Assembly (NCBI GenBank): GCA_946535435.1
Contig: CAMNDM010000033.1
Coordinates: 1-41,029 of the forward strand
DNA: 41,029 nt
Direction of reading: 5' to 3'
Source: Physcocola sp002396385
Lineage (GTDB): Bacteria > Bacteroidota > Bacteroidia > Bacteroidales > Paludibacteraceae
The position numbers and the translations under genes were made by a program. Under the pieces are notes generated by a model. That model was not told where the DNA came from, searched no databases, and saw nothing but the letters and a program-made list of their open reading frames with translations. Shown here in pieces: positions 24,870-32,909 of this stretch. How positions within the stretch are numbered: position 1 is the first letter of the stretch; each line of letters starts with the position of its first letter.

Positions 24870-24886
24870 AAATACACTTGAAAAAA

Positions 24887-25387
24887 ATGGAAAAAGACGA
24901 ACAGCAACAAAGAAACAATCCAAACGAAAAAAACGGCCAACCGGTAGATACGCCAGGATTTGTAAAGAAATTATTGGAACAATTGGGCTGTCCATACGAG
25001 AACACGAATAATCCGGCAGAAATAGTTACGACCTACCAGGGCGAAAAATTTGCGATCAGGTCAGCAAGTGGCTATCCGTTTGTTCGAATACACGACATGT
25101 GGTGGTATACAGTAGACCTCGACAACCTAGAAGAGATTGTATCGGCCAAGAAGGCAATAAACGAAGTAAACGCAGCAATGCCCGGTTTTACAATAGTATT
25201 CAACATGAGTGAAGAAGAGAAAATGATGGGCATACACACAATGAGCGAGATACTGTTAATAGAAGCGATACCAAACCCAGCAGGATACCTTCAGCACATA
25301 TTGAACGGCTTCTTCCAACAAAAAAAGAACTTTTCACAATGTTTAGAGGCGGTAAAAAAGGCCGACAACAGCGAAAAAGGGAATTAA
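24887..25387 (+). CDS. Hypothetical cytoplasmic protein, possibly YbjN-like
   Basis: A 166-residue protein without a signal peptide or membrane segment. The first 25 residues are polar and probably disordered (many Gln and Asn). The rest reads as an alpha/beta domain with LLEQLGCPYE, an aromatic motif HDMWWYTVDLDN, and GFTIVFNMSEEE. The pattern recalls the YbjN or type III chaperone-like fold, but I cannot assign it. ATG 24887 is used rather than TTG 24878. It ends the operon that begins with the giant surface protein. No clear terminator was seen after it. Confidence 0.7.
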   Translation: MEKDEQQQRNNPNEKNGQPVDTPGFVKKLLEQLGCPYENTNNPAEIVTTYQGEKFAIRSASGYPFVRIHDMWWYTVDLDNLEEIVSAKKAINEVNAAMPGFTIVFNMSEEEKMMGIHTMSEILLIEAIPNPAGYLQHILNGFFQQKKNFSQCLEAVKKADNSEKGN

Positions 25388-25444
25388 AAGCATAAGAGTT
25401 CAGAAAACTTTTAACAAAAATTTTTCTAGAAAGATATTATGTTG

Positions 25445-25452
25445 TAATTTCG
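25445..25452 (+). promoter_or_regulatory. Possible -7 box of the TPR gene
   Basis: TAATTTCG differs from TAnnTTTG at one base and lies 37 bp before the ATG. There is no clear -33 element. Confidence 0.35.
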
Positions 25453-25489
25453 CATAAAATTGAATAAAAGTAAAAACTAAAAAATAAAA

Positions 25490-26206
25490 ATGGCAGGAGA
25501 ACTGAAAGAGACTGACAACAACAGCCTCAAAGAAAACGAACAACTATCAGAAGCTGTAGAGCAAAAATTCGATGAATTTAACAACGCCCTTACCAAAGGA
25601 GAAGAATTTATTGAAAGCAACAGTAAAAGCCTCTTAATAGGTGTAGGTATAATCATCCTAATCATTTTTGGTGTTATATATTACATCAAGGGAATAAAAG
25701 AGCCAAAGAATATAGAAGCTGCAGAAGTAATGTTCCCAGCAGAACAAGCCTTCCAGCGCGATTCATTCCAAGTAGCGCTAAACGGCAACAGCCAAGTAGT
25801 CGGCTTCCTTTCAATCATCGACAGCTATAGCGGCACCGATGCCGGCAATGTCGCCAACGCATACGCAGGTATCTGCTACAAGAAACTAGGAGACAATGAG
25901 AAAGCCATTAAGCACTTGAGCGCATACTCAAGCAGCGAAAGCACGCTAGAACCAGCCATAGAGGGAGCTATTGGCGACTGCTATTGGGATTTGCAGAAAG
26001 AAGACGAAGCCATTAAGGCATATAACAAGGCCATCAAGGCCGACAACAAGTTGGTATCGCCAATCTATCTTCGTCGCCTTGGACTCCTCTATCTGAAAAA
26101 AGGAGACAAAGCCAATGCAAAGGCACAATTTGAAGCCATCAAGGAAAAATATGGCGACAGTTTCCAGGCAAAAGAAGCCGACAAACTCATAGCAATGTGC
26201 GAATAA
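25490..26206 (+). CDS. TPR-repeat inner-membrane protein (YfgM-like)
   Basis: A 238-residue protein with an acidic N-terminal cytoplasmic tail, one membrane helix (about residues 47-66, SLLIGVGIIILIIFGVIYYI) and a periplasmic part. That part holds about four tetratricopeptide units, clearest at NVANAYAGICYKKLGDNEKAI, GDCYWDLQKEDEAIKAYNKAI and LRRLGLLYLKKGDKANAKAQF. The topology matches YfgM, a periplasmic chaperone-network protein, but in Bacteroidales similar proteins are simply called TPR proteins. It precedes ribH with a terminator between them. Confidence 0.8.
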   Translation: MAGELKETDNNSLKENEQLSEAVEQKFDEFNNALTKGEEFIESNSKSLLIGVGIIILIIFGVIYYIKGIKEPKNIEAAEVMFPAEQAFQRDSFQVALNGNSQVVGFLSIIDSYSGTDAGNVANAYAGICYKKLGDNEKAIKHLSAYSSSESTLEPAIEGAIGDCYWDLQKEDEAIKAYNKAIKADNKLVSPIYLRRLGLLYLKKGDKANAKAQFEAIKEKYGDSFQAKEADKLIAMCE

Positions 26207-26229
26207 ACATCAGAAATAAATGAAAAATT

Positions 26230-26259
26230 GGGGTCGCAGTTAAAAATGCGACCCTTTTT
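26230..26259 (+). terminator. Terminator between the TPR gene and ribH
   Basis: GGGTCGCA (26231-26238) and TGCGACCC (26247-26254) form a perfect 8-bp stem, followed by T5. The ribH start codon is only 21 bp further on, with no consensus promoter between them. Confidence 0.8.
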
Positions 26260-26279
26260 AATAAATAAACCAAGTTAAC

Positions 26280-26795
26280 ATGGCAACAACCAACCTATCG
26301 GCATACGATGTCAACTGTGTGCCCAACGCAAGCGAAATGTGTTTTGTGATCATCGTGAGCGAATGGAATCAGAATATAACCTTTGCACTTCGTGACGGTG
26401 CTATAAAGGCCATAAAGGAAAATGGCGGAAGCGAAGAAAACATAACCGTCATGTATGTGCCAGGAAGTTTCGAGCTGACATTTGCCAGCAAATCAGTAGC
26501 AAATGCCTTAAAAGAAAAAGGGATGGACGGGAACACCGCCATTATAGCATTAGGAAGCGTAGTACGAGGCGGAACACCCCACTTCGACTATGTGTGCAGC
26601 GGCACGACAAACGGCCTTGCAGCACTAAATGCAGACAAGGAAATAGAAGTACCAGTAATATTCGGACTGCTAACAACCGACGACATGCAACAGGCAGAAG
26701 ACCGTGCAGGCGGAAAATTGGGGAACAAAGGAGTAGAATGCGCCATTACCGCAATAAAGATGCTAGATTTCAAACAAAAAGTCGAAGAAATTTAG
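26280..26795 (+). CDS. ribH: 6,7-dimethyl-8-ribityllumazine synthase
   Basis: It catalyses the penultimate step of riboflavin synthesis, joining the ribityl-uracil and the dihydroxybutanone phosphate. The 171-residue protein carries VIIVSEWNQNIT, YVPGSFELTFASK, ALGSVVRGGTPHFDYVCSG and PVIFGLLTTDDMQQAEDRAGGKLGNKG. The phosphate-binding and catalytic His region is intact. A Gly replaces the usual Glu in the RGETPHF motif, which is a mild oddity. The gene stands alone, without other rib genes. Because the terminator lies so close upstream, its transcription start is unclear. Confidence 0.95.
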   Translation: MATTNLSAYDVNCVPNASEMCFVIIVSEWNQNITFALRDGAIKAIKENGGSEENITVMYVPGSFELTFASKSVANALKEKGMDGNTAIIALGSVVRGGTPHFDYVCSGTTNGLAALNADKEIEVPVIFGLLTTDDMQQAEDRAGGKLGNKGVECAITAIKMLDFKQKVEEI

Positions 26796-26889
26796 TTTCA
26801 TATTCCACTAAATTACGGTTTAAAATCAACAACATAGTTTTCCGTTCCTTAAAAAAGGGGAGATCAGAAAGATTTTTTACAAGAATAAG

Positions 26890-26921
26890 TTTGTGTTTTA
26901 AGAAAATTTGTTCTAACTTTG
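26890..26921 (+). promoter_or_regulatory. Promoter of the tRNA-Tyr/tRNA-Gly unit
   Basis: TTTG (26890-26893), a 20-bp spacer and TAACTTTG (26914-26921) match the consensus exactly. Confidence 0.8.
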
Positions 26922-26941
26922 CATCGCAAAACGGAAACGAA

Positions 26942-27027
26942 GGGTGCATACCAGAGTGGCCAAATGGGACAGACTGTAAATCTGTTGGCTCTTGCCTTCG
27001 GTGGTTCGAATCCATCTGCACCCACCA
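26942..27027 (+). tRNA. tRNA-Tyr (GTA)
   Basis: A class II tRNA with a long variable arm, as in bacterial tRNA-Tyr. The acceptor arms GGGTGCA and TGCACCC pair, the anticodon GTA is at 26976-26978, and the discriminator is A. CCA is encoded (27025-27027), unlike the other tRNAs in this window. Confidence 0.97.
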
Positions 27028-27033
27028 CCTAAT

Positions 27034-27106
27034 GCGGAAGTAGCTCAGTTGATAGAGCATCAGCCTTCCAAGCTGAGGGTCGCGGGTTTGAGCCCCGTCT
27101 TCCGCT
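27034..27106 (+). tRNA. tRNA-Gly (TCC)
   Basis: A 73-nt tRNA six bases after tRNA-Tyr. The acceptor arms GCGGAAG and CTTCCGC pair, the anticodon TCC is at 27067-27069, and the discriminator is T. CCA is not encoded. It is co-transcribed with tRNA-Tyr. Confidence 0.97.
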
Positions 27107-27115
27107 CTAAACATG

Positions 27116-27149
27116 AACAGACATTCTGAAAAGAATGTCTGTTTTTTTA
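27116..27149 (+). terminator. Terminator of the tRNA-Tyr/tRNA-Gly unit
   Basis: Arms 27116-27127 and 27132-27143 form a perfect 12-bp stem with a GAAA tetraloop, followed by a run of Ts to 27148. Confidence 0.9.
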
Positions 27150-27186
27150 TTATATTTACCCAAAAAAAGAAACCAAACAGAAGCCA

Positions 27187-27693
27187 ATGAAAAAGTCAGT
27201 ATTTCTTCTCATGCTAACCGTCCCTTCCATTTCCGTATATGGAGAGCACGAACCCATAGAAAGGACAATAGAGCAAATCACTGTGGGGAAAACATTAAAG
27301 GTGCAAGCAGCAAGGATTCTGAAGGAGAAAGGCCTGAACACGGGAAATAAAATATGGGATTATCGGGAGAATCCGGAAGAGGCCCCCATACAAATAGACG
27401 ACAGCATAAGCCACATGGGAAGGGAATGGGATGGTATCTTATTCAACACAACAGCCAGTAAAGTCGTCCACAGGCTATGTTTCCTACAGAACAACAAAAG
27501 CCGCGAAGACATAGATACCACCTACAAGGAAGTGAGAATTGAAATAAGCGGGAAATATGCCGAATATATAAAAGAAGAAACCGATTACTATACGACCTAC
27601 ACCGACGGGAAAACAGAGATATCGCTTTGGAAGACCTCAGACACAAGCCTGCGTCTCTGTTATTACGCCTTGACACTATCGGAAGAAGAATGA
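27187..27693 (+). CDS. Secreted hypothetical protein
   Basis: A 168-residue protein with a plausible signal peptide (about residues 1-19, ending near SVYG), so it is periplasmic or surface-exposed. The mature part is charged, with several tyrosine-rich strands (YAEYIKEETDYYTTYTDGKTE) and a conserved-looking WDYRENPEE. I recognise no family. It lies between a tRNA terminator and the efflux operon and probably has its own transcript, but no consensus promoter is clear. Confidence 0.6.
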   Translation: MKKSVFLLMLTVPSISVYGEHEPIERTIEQITVGKTLKVQAARILKEKGLNTGNKIWDYRENPEEAPIQIDDSISHMGREWDGILFNTTASKVVHRLCFLQNNKSREDIDTTYKEVRIEISGKYAEYIKEETDYYTTYTDGKTEISLWKTSDTSLRLCYYALTLSEEE

Positions 27694-27764
27694 CAATATG
27701 CCAAAAAAGTGTTCAAAAATTCATATACCGAAAAAAAATCAGACATAGATTGGTTAGAACAACG

Positions 27765-27772
27765 TATATTTG
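27765..27772 (+). promoter_or_regulatory. -7 promoter box of the efflux operon
   Basis: TATATTTG matches TAnnTTTG. The predicted start near 27779 gives a leader of about 65 nt. No TTTG was found at the expected -33 distance, which could mean that an activator is needed. Confidence 0.5.
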
Positions 27773-27795
27773 TATAGAAAAAACATATGGTCATA

Positions 27796-27807
27796 CCCAT
27801 ATATGGG
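27796..27807 (+). promoter_or_regulatory. 12-bp palindrome in the efflux operon leader
   Basis: CCCATATATGGG is a perfect palindrome about 17 bp after the predicted transcript start and 37 bp before the tolC-like ATG. The position suits a repressor operator. No regulator gene is next to it. Confidence 0.35.
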
Positions 27808-27844
27808 GAGACTGAGCAAATAAGCAGCATTTAACAATACAACA

Positions 27845-29362
27845 ATGAGAAAGATAAGTTTCGCAATAATGAGTTTGGCCCTGTCCATGAATGCGGCATC
27901 GCAACGCGTGCTAACACTAGACTCGTGCGAATTCTTAGCAATAAGGAACAACAAAGGACAGAAAATAGCAGCCGCCGAAATCGAACAGGCACAATACGAG
28001 AAGAAGGCAGCATTCGGCCAATACTTCCCGAACATTTCCATAAAGGGAGGATACTTCAGAAACGAGAAAAAAATATCACTGTTAGGAGAAGACGCCCTAC
28101 TTCCCATAGGAACAGTAATGCAAGACGGAAGTTTCGGATTCTCACTCCCCACCATGCAAGCCGACGGCACAATTGCCTCAAGCCAGTTAAACAACAAATG
28201 GATGATGGTGAACGGCACCGCCGTTCCGCTTGATGCGAACGGGAAACCATTCAACCCGAAAACCAATCCCGAGAAACTACTATGGAAAGAATACACCACC
28301 ATACCGAAAGAAGAAATGGAATCAGACGCCCGCAACCTTTTCATTGCGGCACTGAACCTGACACAACCCATCTATATGGGAGGAAAAATAGCAGCATATA
28401 ACAAAGTATGCGACCTAAAAAAAGAACTGGCAGAAAGTAAGCAACAGACCCAGCAGGAAGAAGTAATAGAGAATGTGGCAGAAGCCTATTGGCGCATAAT
28501 CAGCCTCTACAGCAAGAAAAAGGCTGTACAAGGCCTGATTGACCTGCTCGACAAAATGGGTAAAGACGTTGACGAACTGATAAAATCGGGGGTGGCGACC
28601 AAGAAAGACGCCCTGACCGTATCGGTAAAAAGCAACGAGGCAAAAATGACAATGGTAAAAGTAGAAAACGGCATCAACCTTTCGAAAATGCAGTTAGCCA
28701 TGTACTGCGGGCTACCATTGGAAGAGCCTTTCGACCTGGCCGACCAAGATATAGAAAGCATACCGGTAGAAGAGAAATTAAAACCCAACATGGACGAGGT
28801 ATACCAGAACCGTTCAGAAATAAAGAGCCTAGAACTGGCAAAGTCGATCTATGACCAGAAATCAGTCATTGAACGAGCTGCTATGCTTCCGAATATAGCG
28901 TTGTCTGCCAATTACCTTGGAACCAATCCGAACGTTTACAACGGGATAGAGACGAAGTTTGGCTGGCAATGGAGCGTAGGCGTGATAGTAAACGTGCCAT
29001 TGTTCCATTTTGGTGCAGACTACTACAAAGTAAAGGCAGCGCAAAGCGAGGCACTCGTACAACAACTAAAACTTGAAGAAACCAAAGAGAAGATAGACCT
29101 TCAGGTCACCCAATACACGTTCAAACAGAACGAGGCCATACGGAAACTGGAAGTAGCAAGGGAAAATCTGGCAGAAGCCAATGAAAATCTCCGCATGGCC
29201 CAGTTGAGCTTTGAATCGGGAATTATTACCGCATCGAACCTGCTTGAGGCACAAACTGCCTGGCTAGGCGCCACAAGCGACGTAATAGACGCCGAGATAG
29301 AGGCCAAAATATACGGCATACACTTGGACCGGAGTGCAGGCAAACTAACACAAAAGAACTAA
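27845..29362 (+). CDS. TolC-family outer-membrane efflux protein
   Basis: The outer-membrane channel of a tripartite exporter. The 505-residue protein has a signal peptide (about 1-19) and the two-fold TolC layout of paired long helices. These are clearest at residues about 195-240 (AESKQQTQQEEVIENVAEAYWRI) and about 400-470 (QVTQYTFKQNEAIRKLEVARENL and onward). The end of the second helical half shows the usual FESGIITASNLLEAQTAWL. An insert at about residues 75-140 replaces the usual short strand-loop region and adds length. It is the first gene of a four-gene operon with hlyD-like and two ABC-2 permease genes. Confidence 0.93.
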   Translation: MRKISFAIMSLALSMNAASQRVLTLDSCEFLAIRNNKGQKIAAAEIEQAQYEKKAAFGQYFPNISIKGGYFRNEKKISLLGEDALLPIGTVMQDGSFGFSLPTMQADGTIASSQLNNKWMMVNGTAVPLDANGKPFNPKTNPEKLLWKEYTTIPKEEMESDARNLFIAALNLTQPIYMGGKIAAYNKVCDLKKELAESKQQTQQEEVIENVAEAYWRIISLYSKKKAVQGLIDLLDKMGKDVDELIKSGVATKKDALTVSVKSNEAKMTMVKVENGINLSKMQLAMYCGLPLEEPFDLADQDIESIPVEEKLKPNMDEVYQNRSEIKSLELAKSIYDQKSVIERAAMLPNIALSANYLGTNPNVYNGIETKFGWQWSVGVIVNVPLFHFGADYYKVKAAQSEALVQQLKLEETKEKIDLQVTQYTFKQNEAIRKLEVARENLAEANENLRMAQLSFESGIITASNLLEAQTAWLGATSDVIDAEIEAKIYGIHLDRSAGKLTQKN

Positions 29363-29384
29363 GAAGATAAAAAGAAATAACAAT

Positions 29385-30377
29385 ATGAGCAGCAAAAACC
29401 AAAGCAGCAATGTTAATCTGGCAATCGCCTTTGTCGTACTTTTAGGAGTAATAATCGGCATAACACTGATTGGACAATATGTGATGAAGCCAGAGCCCGA
29501 AATAATACAGGGAGAAGTAGAAATGGACGAAATGCGCGTTTCGTGCAAAGTACCGGCAAGAATACAGCGTTTCTGCGTGAAAGAAGGAGACCGGGTAAAA
29601 GTAGGTGACACCCTAGTAGTACTCGACAGCCCAGAGCTGGAGTCGAAACTGCAACAGGCAATGGCCGCAGAAAAAGCAGCAGCAGCCGTCAGTGCAAAAG
29701 CACAAAACGGCACAAGAGAAGAGACAATAGAAGCCGCCTTCGAGATGCTACAAAAGGCCCAGGCGGCCGAAGAAGTAACCCAGAAGTCGTATGAGCGAAT
29801 AAAGGGTTTATGGGAGAAAGGCGTCGTTTCCGAGCAGAAAAAGGACGAGGTTGAGGCCCAATACAAAGCATCGGTAGCAACAACAAATGCGGCAAAAAGC
29901 CAATATGAGATGGCTAAAAAGGGAGCGCAAGACGAAGACAAGGCAGCAGCAGCAGCCCAAGTTACTAGGGCGAAGGCCGCAATACAAGAAGTTAAAAGCT
30001 ACCTTCGCGAGACTATGCTTTTCGCATCAACAGCCGGCAAAGTCAGCACCATCTTTCCACTTAGGGGCGAACTGGTAGGTTCAGGCGCCCCCATTATGAA
30101 CCTGCAGTTGGAAGAAAGCGCATGGATTACCTTCAACGTACGCGAAAAAGACTACCAGCGTCTGCCAGAAGGCGACACGGTAAAAGCCATTGTACCAGCA
30201 TTAGGGAACAAAGAGATTACACTGAAAGTAACCAGTGCGAGAGACTTGGGCTCGTTCGCAGCATGGAAAAGCAGCAAAGCCAAAGGCGAATACGATTCGA
30301 AAACCTTTGAGATAAAGACCATACCGACCCAGAAAATAGAAGGATTGATAGCGGGAATGAGCGTGATTTTAAAATAA
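29385..30377 (+). CDS. HlyD/EmrA-like periplasmic adaptor
   Basis: The membrane-fusion protein joining the inner-membrane permeases to the TolC-like channel. The 330-residue protein has an N-terminal membrane helix (about 13-31), then a lipoyl-like half (ISCKVPARIQRFCVKEGDRVKVGDTLVVL type). An alanine-rich coiled-coil hairpin at about residues 80-205 follows, then the second lipoyl half and a beta-barrel domain (LFASTAGKVSTIFPLRGELV onward). It starts 22 bp after the tolC-like gene. Its closest named relatives would be the YbhG/YhiI type adaptors that work with ABC-2 permeases. Confidence 0.92.
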   Translation: MSSKNQSSNVNLAIAFVVLLGVIIGITLIGQYVMKPEPEIIQGEVEMDEMRVSCKVPARIQRFCVKEGDRVKVGDTLVVLDSPELESKLQQAMAAEKAAAAVSAKAQNGTREETIEAAFEMLQKAQAAEEVTQKSYERIKGLWEKGVVSEQKKDEVEAQYKASVATTNAAKSQYEMAKKGAQDEDKAAAAAQVTRAKAAIQEVKSYLRETMLFASTAGKVSTIFPLRGELVGSGAPIMNLQLEESAWITFNVREKDYQRLPEGDTVKAIVPALGNKEITLKVTSARDLGSFAAWKSSKAKGEYDSKTFEIKTIPTQKIEGLIAGMSVILK

Positions 30378-30396
30378 GCACGAGGGGGGACTCCAA

Positions 30397-31569
30397 ATGA
30401 GCCAAAAAATAAAAAAAATATGGCGTATAATGGTAGAGGAATGGCGCACGATATTATGTCAACCGCTGTACCTCCTGCTAATGCTTGGCGCCCCAATCTT
30501 CATCAGTTACTTCTTTCTTGACCTGATGAAAGCCGGAGCACCAGACGAGTTGCCCGTGGTTGTGGTAGACAAGGACGGCAGTAAAACAAGCCGGAACATA
30601 ACGAGGAACCTCGACGCCTTCAAAAACACCCGTATAGTATTACACGCAAAAGACTTTCACGAAGCAGAGCGGGCCGTACAGAAAGGCGAAGCCTACGGCA
30701 TATACATGATACCGGAAAACTTCGAAAAAGACCTGATGGCGAGCCGCCAACCCACCCTATCGTTCTACACCAACAACTCTGTGCTGATACCAGCCAGCCT
30801 TCAGATGAGCGATATGACAACCATAAGCGCACTGGCTTCGGGCTCGGTAGGAAGAAGTATAATGCTGGCAAAGGGAGCGACAGAAGAACAGACCAAGGCG
30901 CTGCTACAACCCATAAGCGTAGACACCCATGCCATTTCAAACCACAACACAAATTACGCAGTGTACCTCTGCCCCGTCTTACTGCCAGGCATCTATAACA
31001 TATTGGTTGTGTTACTGACACTTTATGTATTAGGTATGGAAGTGAAATACGGACTCAGCCGCCAACTCCTCCGACTGGCCGACGGCAACATAATGCTGGC
31101 AATGGCAGCCAAGCTGCTACCAATGACGGTGATATTCTGCATTGTGTGTATGGCAATGAACAGCGTAATGTTCGGCATACTGGGTTTTCCGTGCCATTGT
31201 GGACTGGCAGCAATGAACCTCACATCGTGCCTAATGGTGATAGCGAACCAGTGTGTAGCCATCTTCCTATATGGTTTATTCCCAATTATGCGATTGTCGT
31301 TAAGTATTGCATCAATATATTCAGTGTTAGGATTATCGTTATCGGGATTCACATTTCCCGTAAGCGCCTTTCCACAGATATTCCAGGCATGGCCTTACGT
31401 ATGTCCGATACGCCAATACTTCCTTATCTACAGTGAGCAAGCGCTCAACGGTTTCGGTTGGTACTACAGCTGGCACTACCTGGTAGGTATGGCTTTATTC
31501 GGTTTGCTACCATTGTTGGTAATGCCGCGCATAAAGAAGATATATGAAGCAATGGTATACGAGCCATAG
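30397..31569 (+). CDS. ABC-2 type permease, first copy
   Basis: A 390-residue inner-membrane permease of the YbhS/YbhR/YhhJ type. One N-terminal helix (about 20-45) is followed by a large periplasmic domain (about 45-180) that opens with LPVVVVDKDGSKTSRNI, a motif typical of this subgroup. Five or six helices occupy about residues 185-380. It starts 19 bp after the hlyD-like gene. It should pair with the next gene to form the membrane part of the exporter. No nucleotide-binding domain is present in this protein. Confidence 0.9.
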   Translation: MSQKIKKIWRIMVEEWRTILCQPLYLLLMLGAPIFISYFFLDLMKAGAPDELPVVVVDKDGSKTSRNITRNLDAFKNTRIVLHAKDFHEAERAVQKGEAYGIYMIPENFEKDLMASRQPTLSFYTNNSVLIPASLQMSDMTTISALASGSVGRSIMLAKGATEEQTKALLQPISVDTHAISNHNTNYAVYLCPVLLPGIYNILVVLLTLYVLGMEVKYGLSRQLLRLADGNIMLAMAAKLLPMTVIFCIVCMAMNSVMFGILGFPCHCGLAAMNLTSCLMVIANQCVAIFLYGLFPIMRLSLSIASIYSVLGLSLSGFTFPVSAFPQIFQAWPYVCPIRQYFLIYSEQALNGFGWYYSWHYLVGMALFGLLPLLVMPRIKKIYEAMVYEP

Positions 31570-31591
31570 CGCAACAAAAAAGAAAAGAAAT

Positions 31592-32800
31592 ATGTCATTA
31601 GACAAAGCGAACATACAGGCAAAGATAAAAGAAGGATTCTCGGGCATAGTGCAGATTTGGATAGACGAAGTGGCCCTATGTGTGAAAGATCCGGGCACGC
31701 TTATGTTCTTCATTATAGCCCCCCTCTTCTACCCTATCCTCTACTCGTACCTTTACAACAAAGAAGAGACGCCCGATGTGCCAGTTGTTGTCGTGGATCA
31801 CGACAACAGCCAATTCAGCCGCGAGTTCACCCGTATGGTAGACGCGACAAAAGAGGTGAAAGTAGCGGGAAAGTGCGTGAGTTTGGAAGAGGCAAGGAAA
31901 GCGATAGCCGAACGCGACGCATATGGCATAATGGAAATACCGAAGGACTTCCACAAAGATATTGTAAGATCGAAACAGACCTGCGTCCACTTGTATTGCG
32001 ACATGACCAGTCTGATGTACTACAAGTCATTACTGCTTGGGGTAACTTCAACATCGCTCAAAACTAATGCCGACATACAGACCCAGACCGTAGCCGAGAA
32101 AACCGCACGAGAGCAAGAATTAACAGCCACACCACTGAAGTATAACAACATAGCACTATTCAATACACAAAACGGCTATGCCAGCTACCTAGTGCCCGGC
32201 GTATTGGTGCTGATAGTTCAACAGATGTTGCTGTTGGGCGTCGGTATGGCAGCTGGAACCATGCGCGACAAGAACGGTAATAGACGCCTTATACCTGGAC
32301 ACGACTACTGCCGGGGCACGCTTCGCAACATATGCGGCAAAAGTGCCTGCTACACTATGATATGGCTGCTGGCCGCTATATTCCTGTTTATGGGAGTTCC
32401 CCATATATTCGGCCTGCCCCAACTGATGCGCTTTACCGACTCGCTATCGCTAATCGTACCCTATGTTCTAGCATGCGTATTCTTCGCTATGACCCTTTCG
32501 TTACTGATAAAGGAGCGTGAAGCCGCATTTGTGGTATTCGTATTCACCTCGGTAATATTCTTATTCGCCTCGGGTATGAGCTGGCCTTGGGCAGCTATGA
32601 GTACCGGATGGCAGACAATGGTAAAGATACTTCCATCGACTTTCGGTATAAAGGGATTCCTAGCCCTCAATTCAACAGGCAGCAGTGTGGCCGACGCCAG
32701 TCCCTACATTATTGGACTGTGGATACAAACAGGCATCTACTTCTGTACCACCTACATCCTATACCGGATAGAAGTGCGTAAAACATTCGCTTCGACCTAA
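31592..32800 (+). CDS. ABC-2 type permease, second copy
   Basis: A 402-residue paralogue of the preceding permease with the same layout: a helix near residues 28-50, a periplasmic domain opening with VPVVVVDHDNSQFSREF, and a C-terminal block of about five helices. I chose ATG 31592 (MSLDKANIQAK), which leaves a 22-bp gap like the others in this operon. The longer frame at 31544 would overlap the upstream gene by 26 bp. The operon ends here at a strong terminator, and no ATPase gene is included. Confidence 0.9.
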   Translation: MSLDKANIQAKIKEGFSGIVQIWIDEVALCVKDPGTLMFFIIAPLFYPILYSYLYNKEETPDVPVVVVDHDNSQFSREFTRMVDATKEVKVAGKCVSLEEARKAIAERDAYGIMEIPKDFHKDIVRSKQTCVHLYCDMTSLMYYKSLLLGVTSTSLKTNADIQTQTVAEKTAREQELTATPLKYNNIALFNTQNGYASYLVPGVLVLIVQQMLLLGVGMAAGTMRDKNGNRRLIPGHDYCRGTLRNICGKSACYTMIWLLAAIFLFMGVPHIFGLPQLMRFTDSLSLIVPYVLACVFFAMTLSLLIKEREAAFVVFVFTSVIFLFASGMSWPWAAMSTGWQTMVKILPSTFGIKGFLALNSTGSSVADASPYIIGLWIQTGIYFCTTYILYRIEVRKTFAST

Positions 32801-32807
32801 TGACAAC

Positions 32808-32839
32808 AAAGCGGGGGAAAAGACGACCCCGCTTTTTTT
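32808..32839 (+). terminator. Terminator of the efflux operon
   Basis: AAAGCGGGG (32808-32816) and CCCCGCTTT (32827-32835) form a 9-bp stem with a ten-base loop, followed by seven Ts in total. It lies 8 bp past the stop codon. Confidence 0.85.
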
Positions 32840-32884
32840 GTATCCATAGCCAGGAAAAATAAGGCTTCATATTTAATAAATGAT

Positions 32885-32892
32885 TACTTTTG
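32885..32892 (+). promoter_or_regulatory. -7 promoter box of maf
   Basis: TACTTTTG matches TAnnTTTG. The start would be near 32899, which leaves about ten bases before ATG 32910 and excludes the upstream ATG at 32880. The -33 element is not clear. Confidence 0.5.
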
Positions 32893-32909
32893 GGGAAAGA
32901 AAAGAAACA

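Noticed and set aside
24870..24886. TTG 24878 as the start of the hypothetical gene after yjbQ
   Set aside because: An in-frame ATG at 24887 lies three codons downstream in an A-rich leader typical of this genome.
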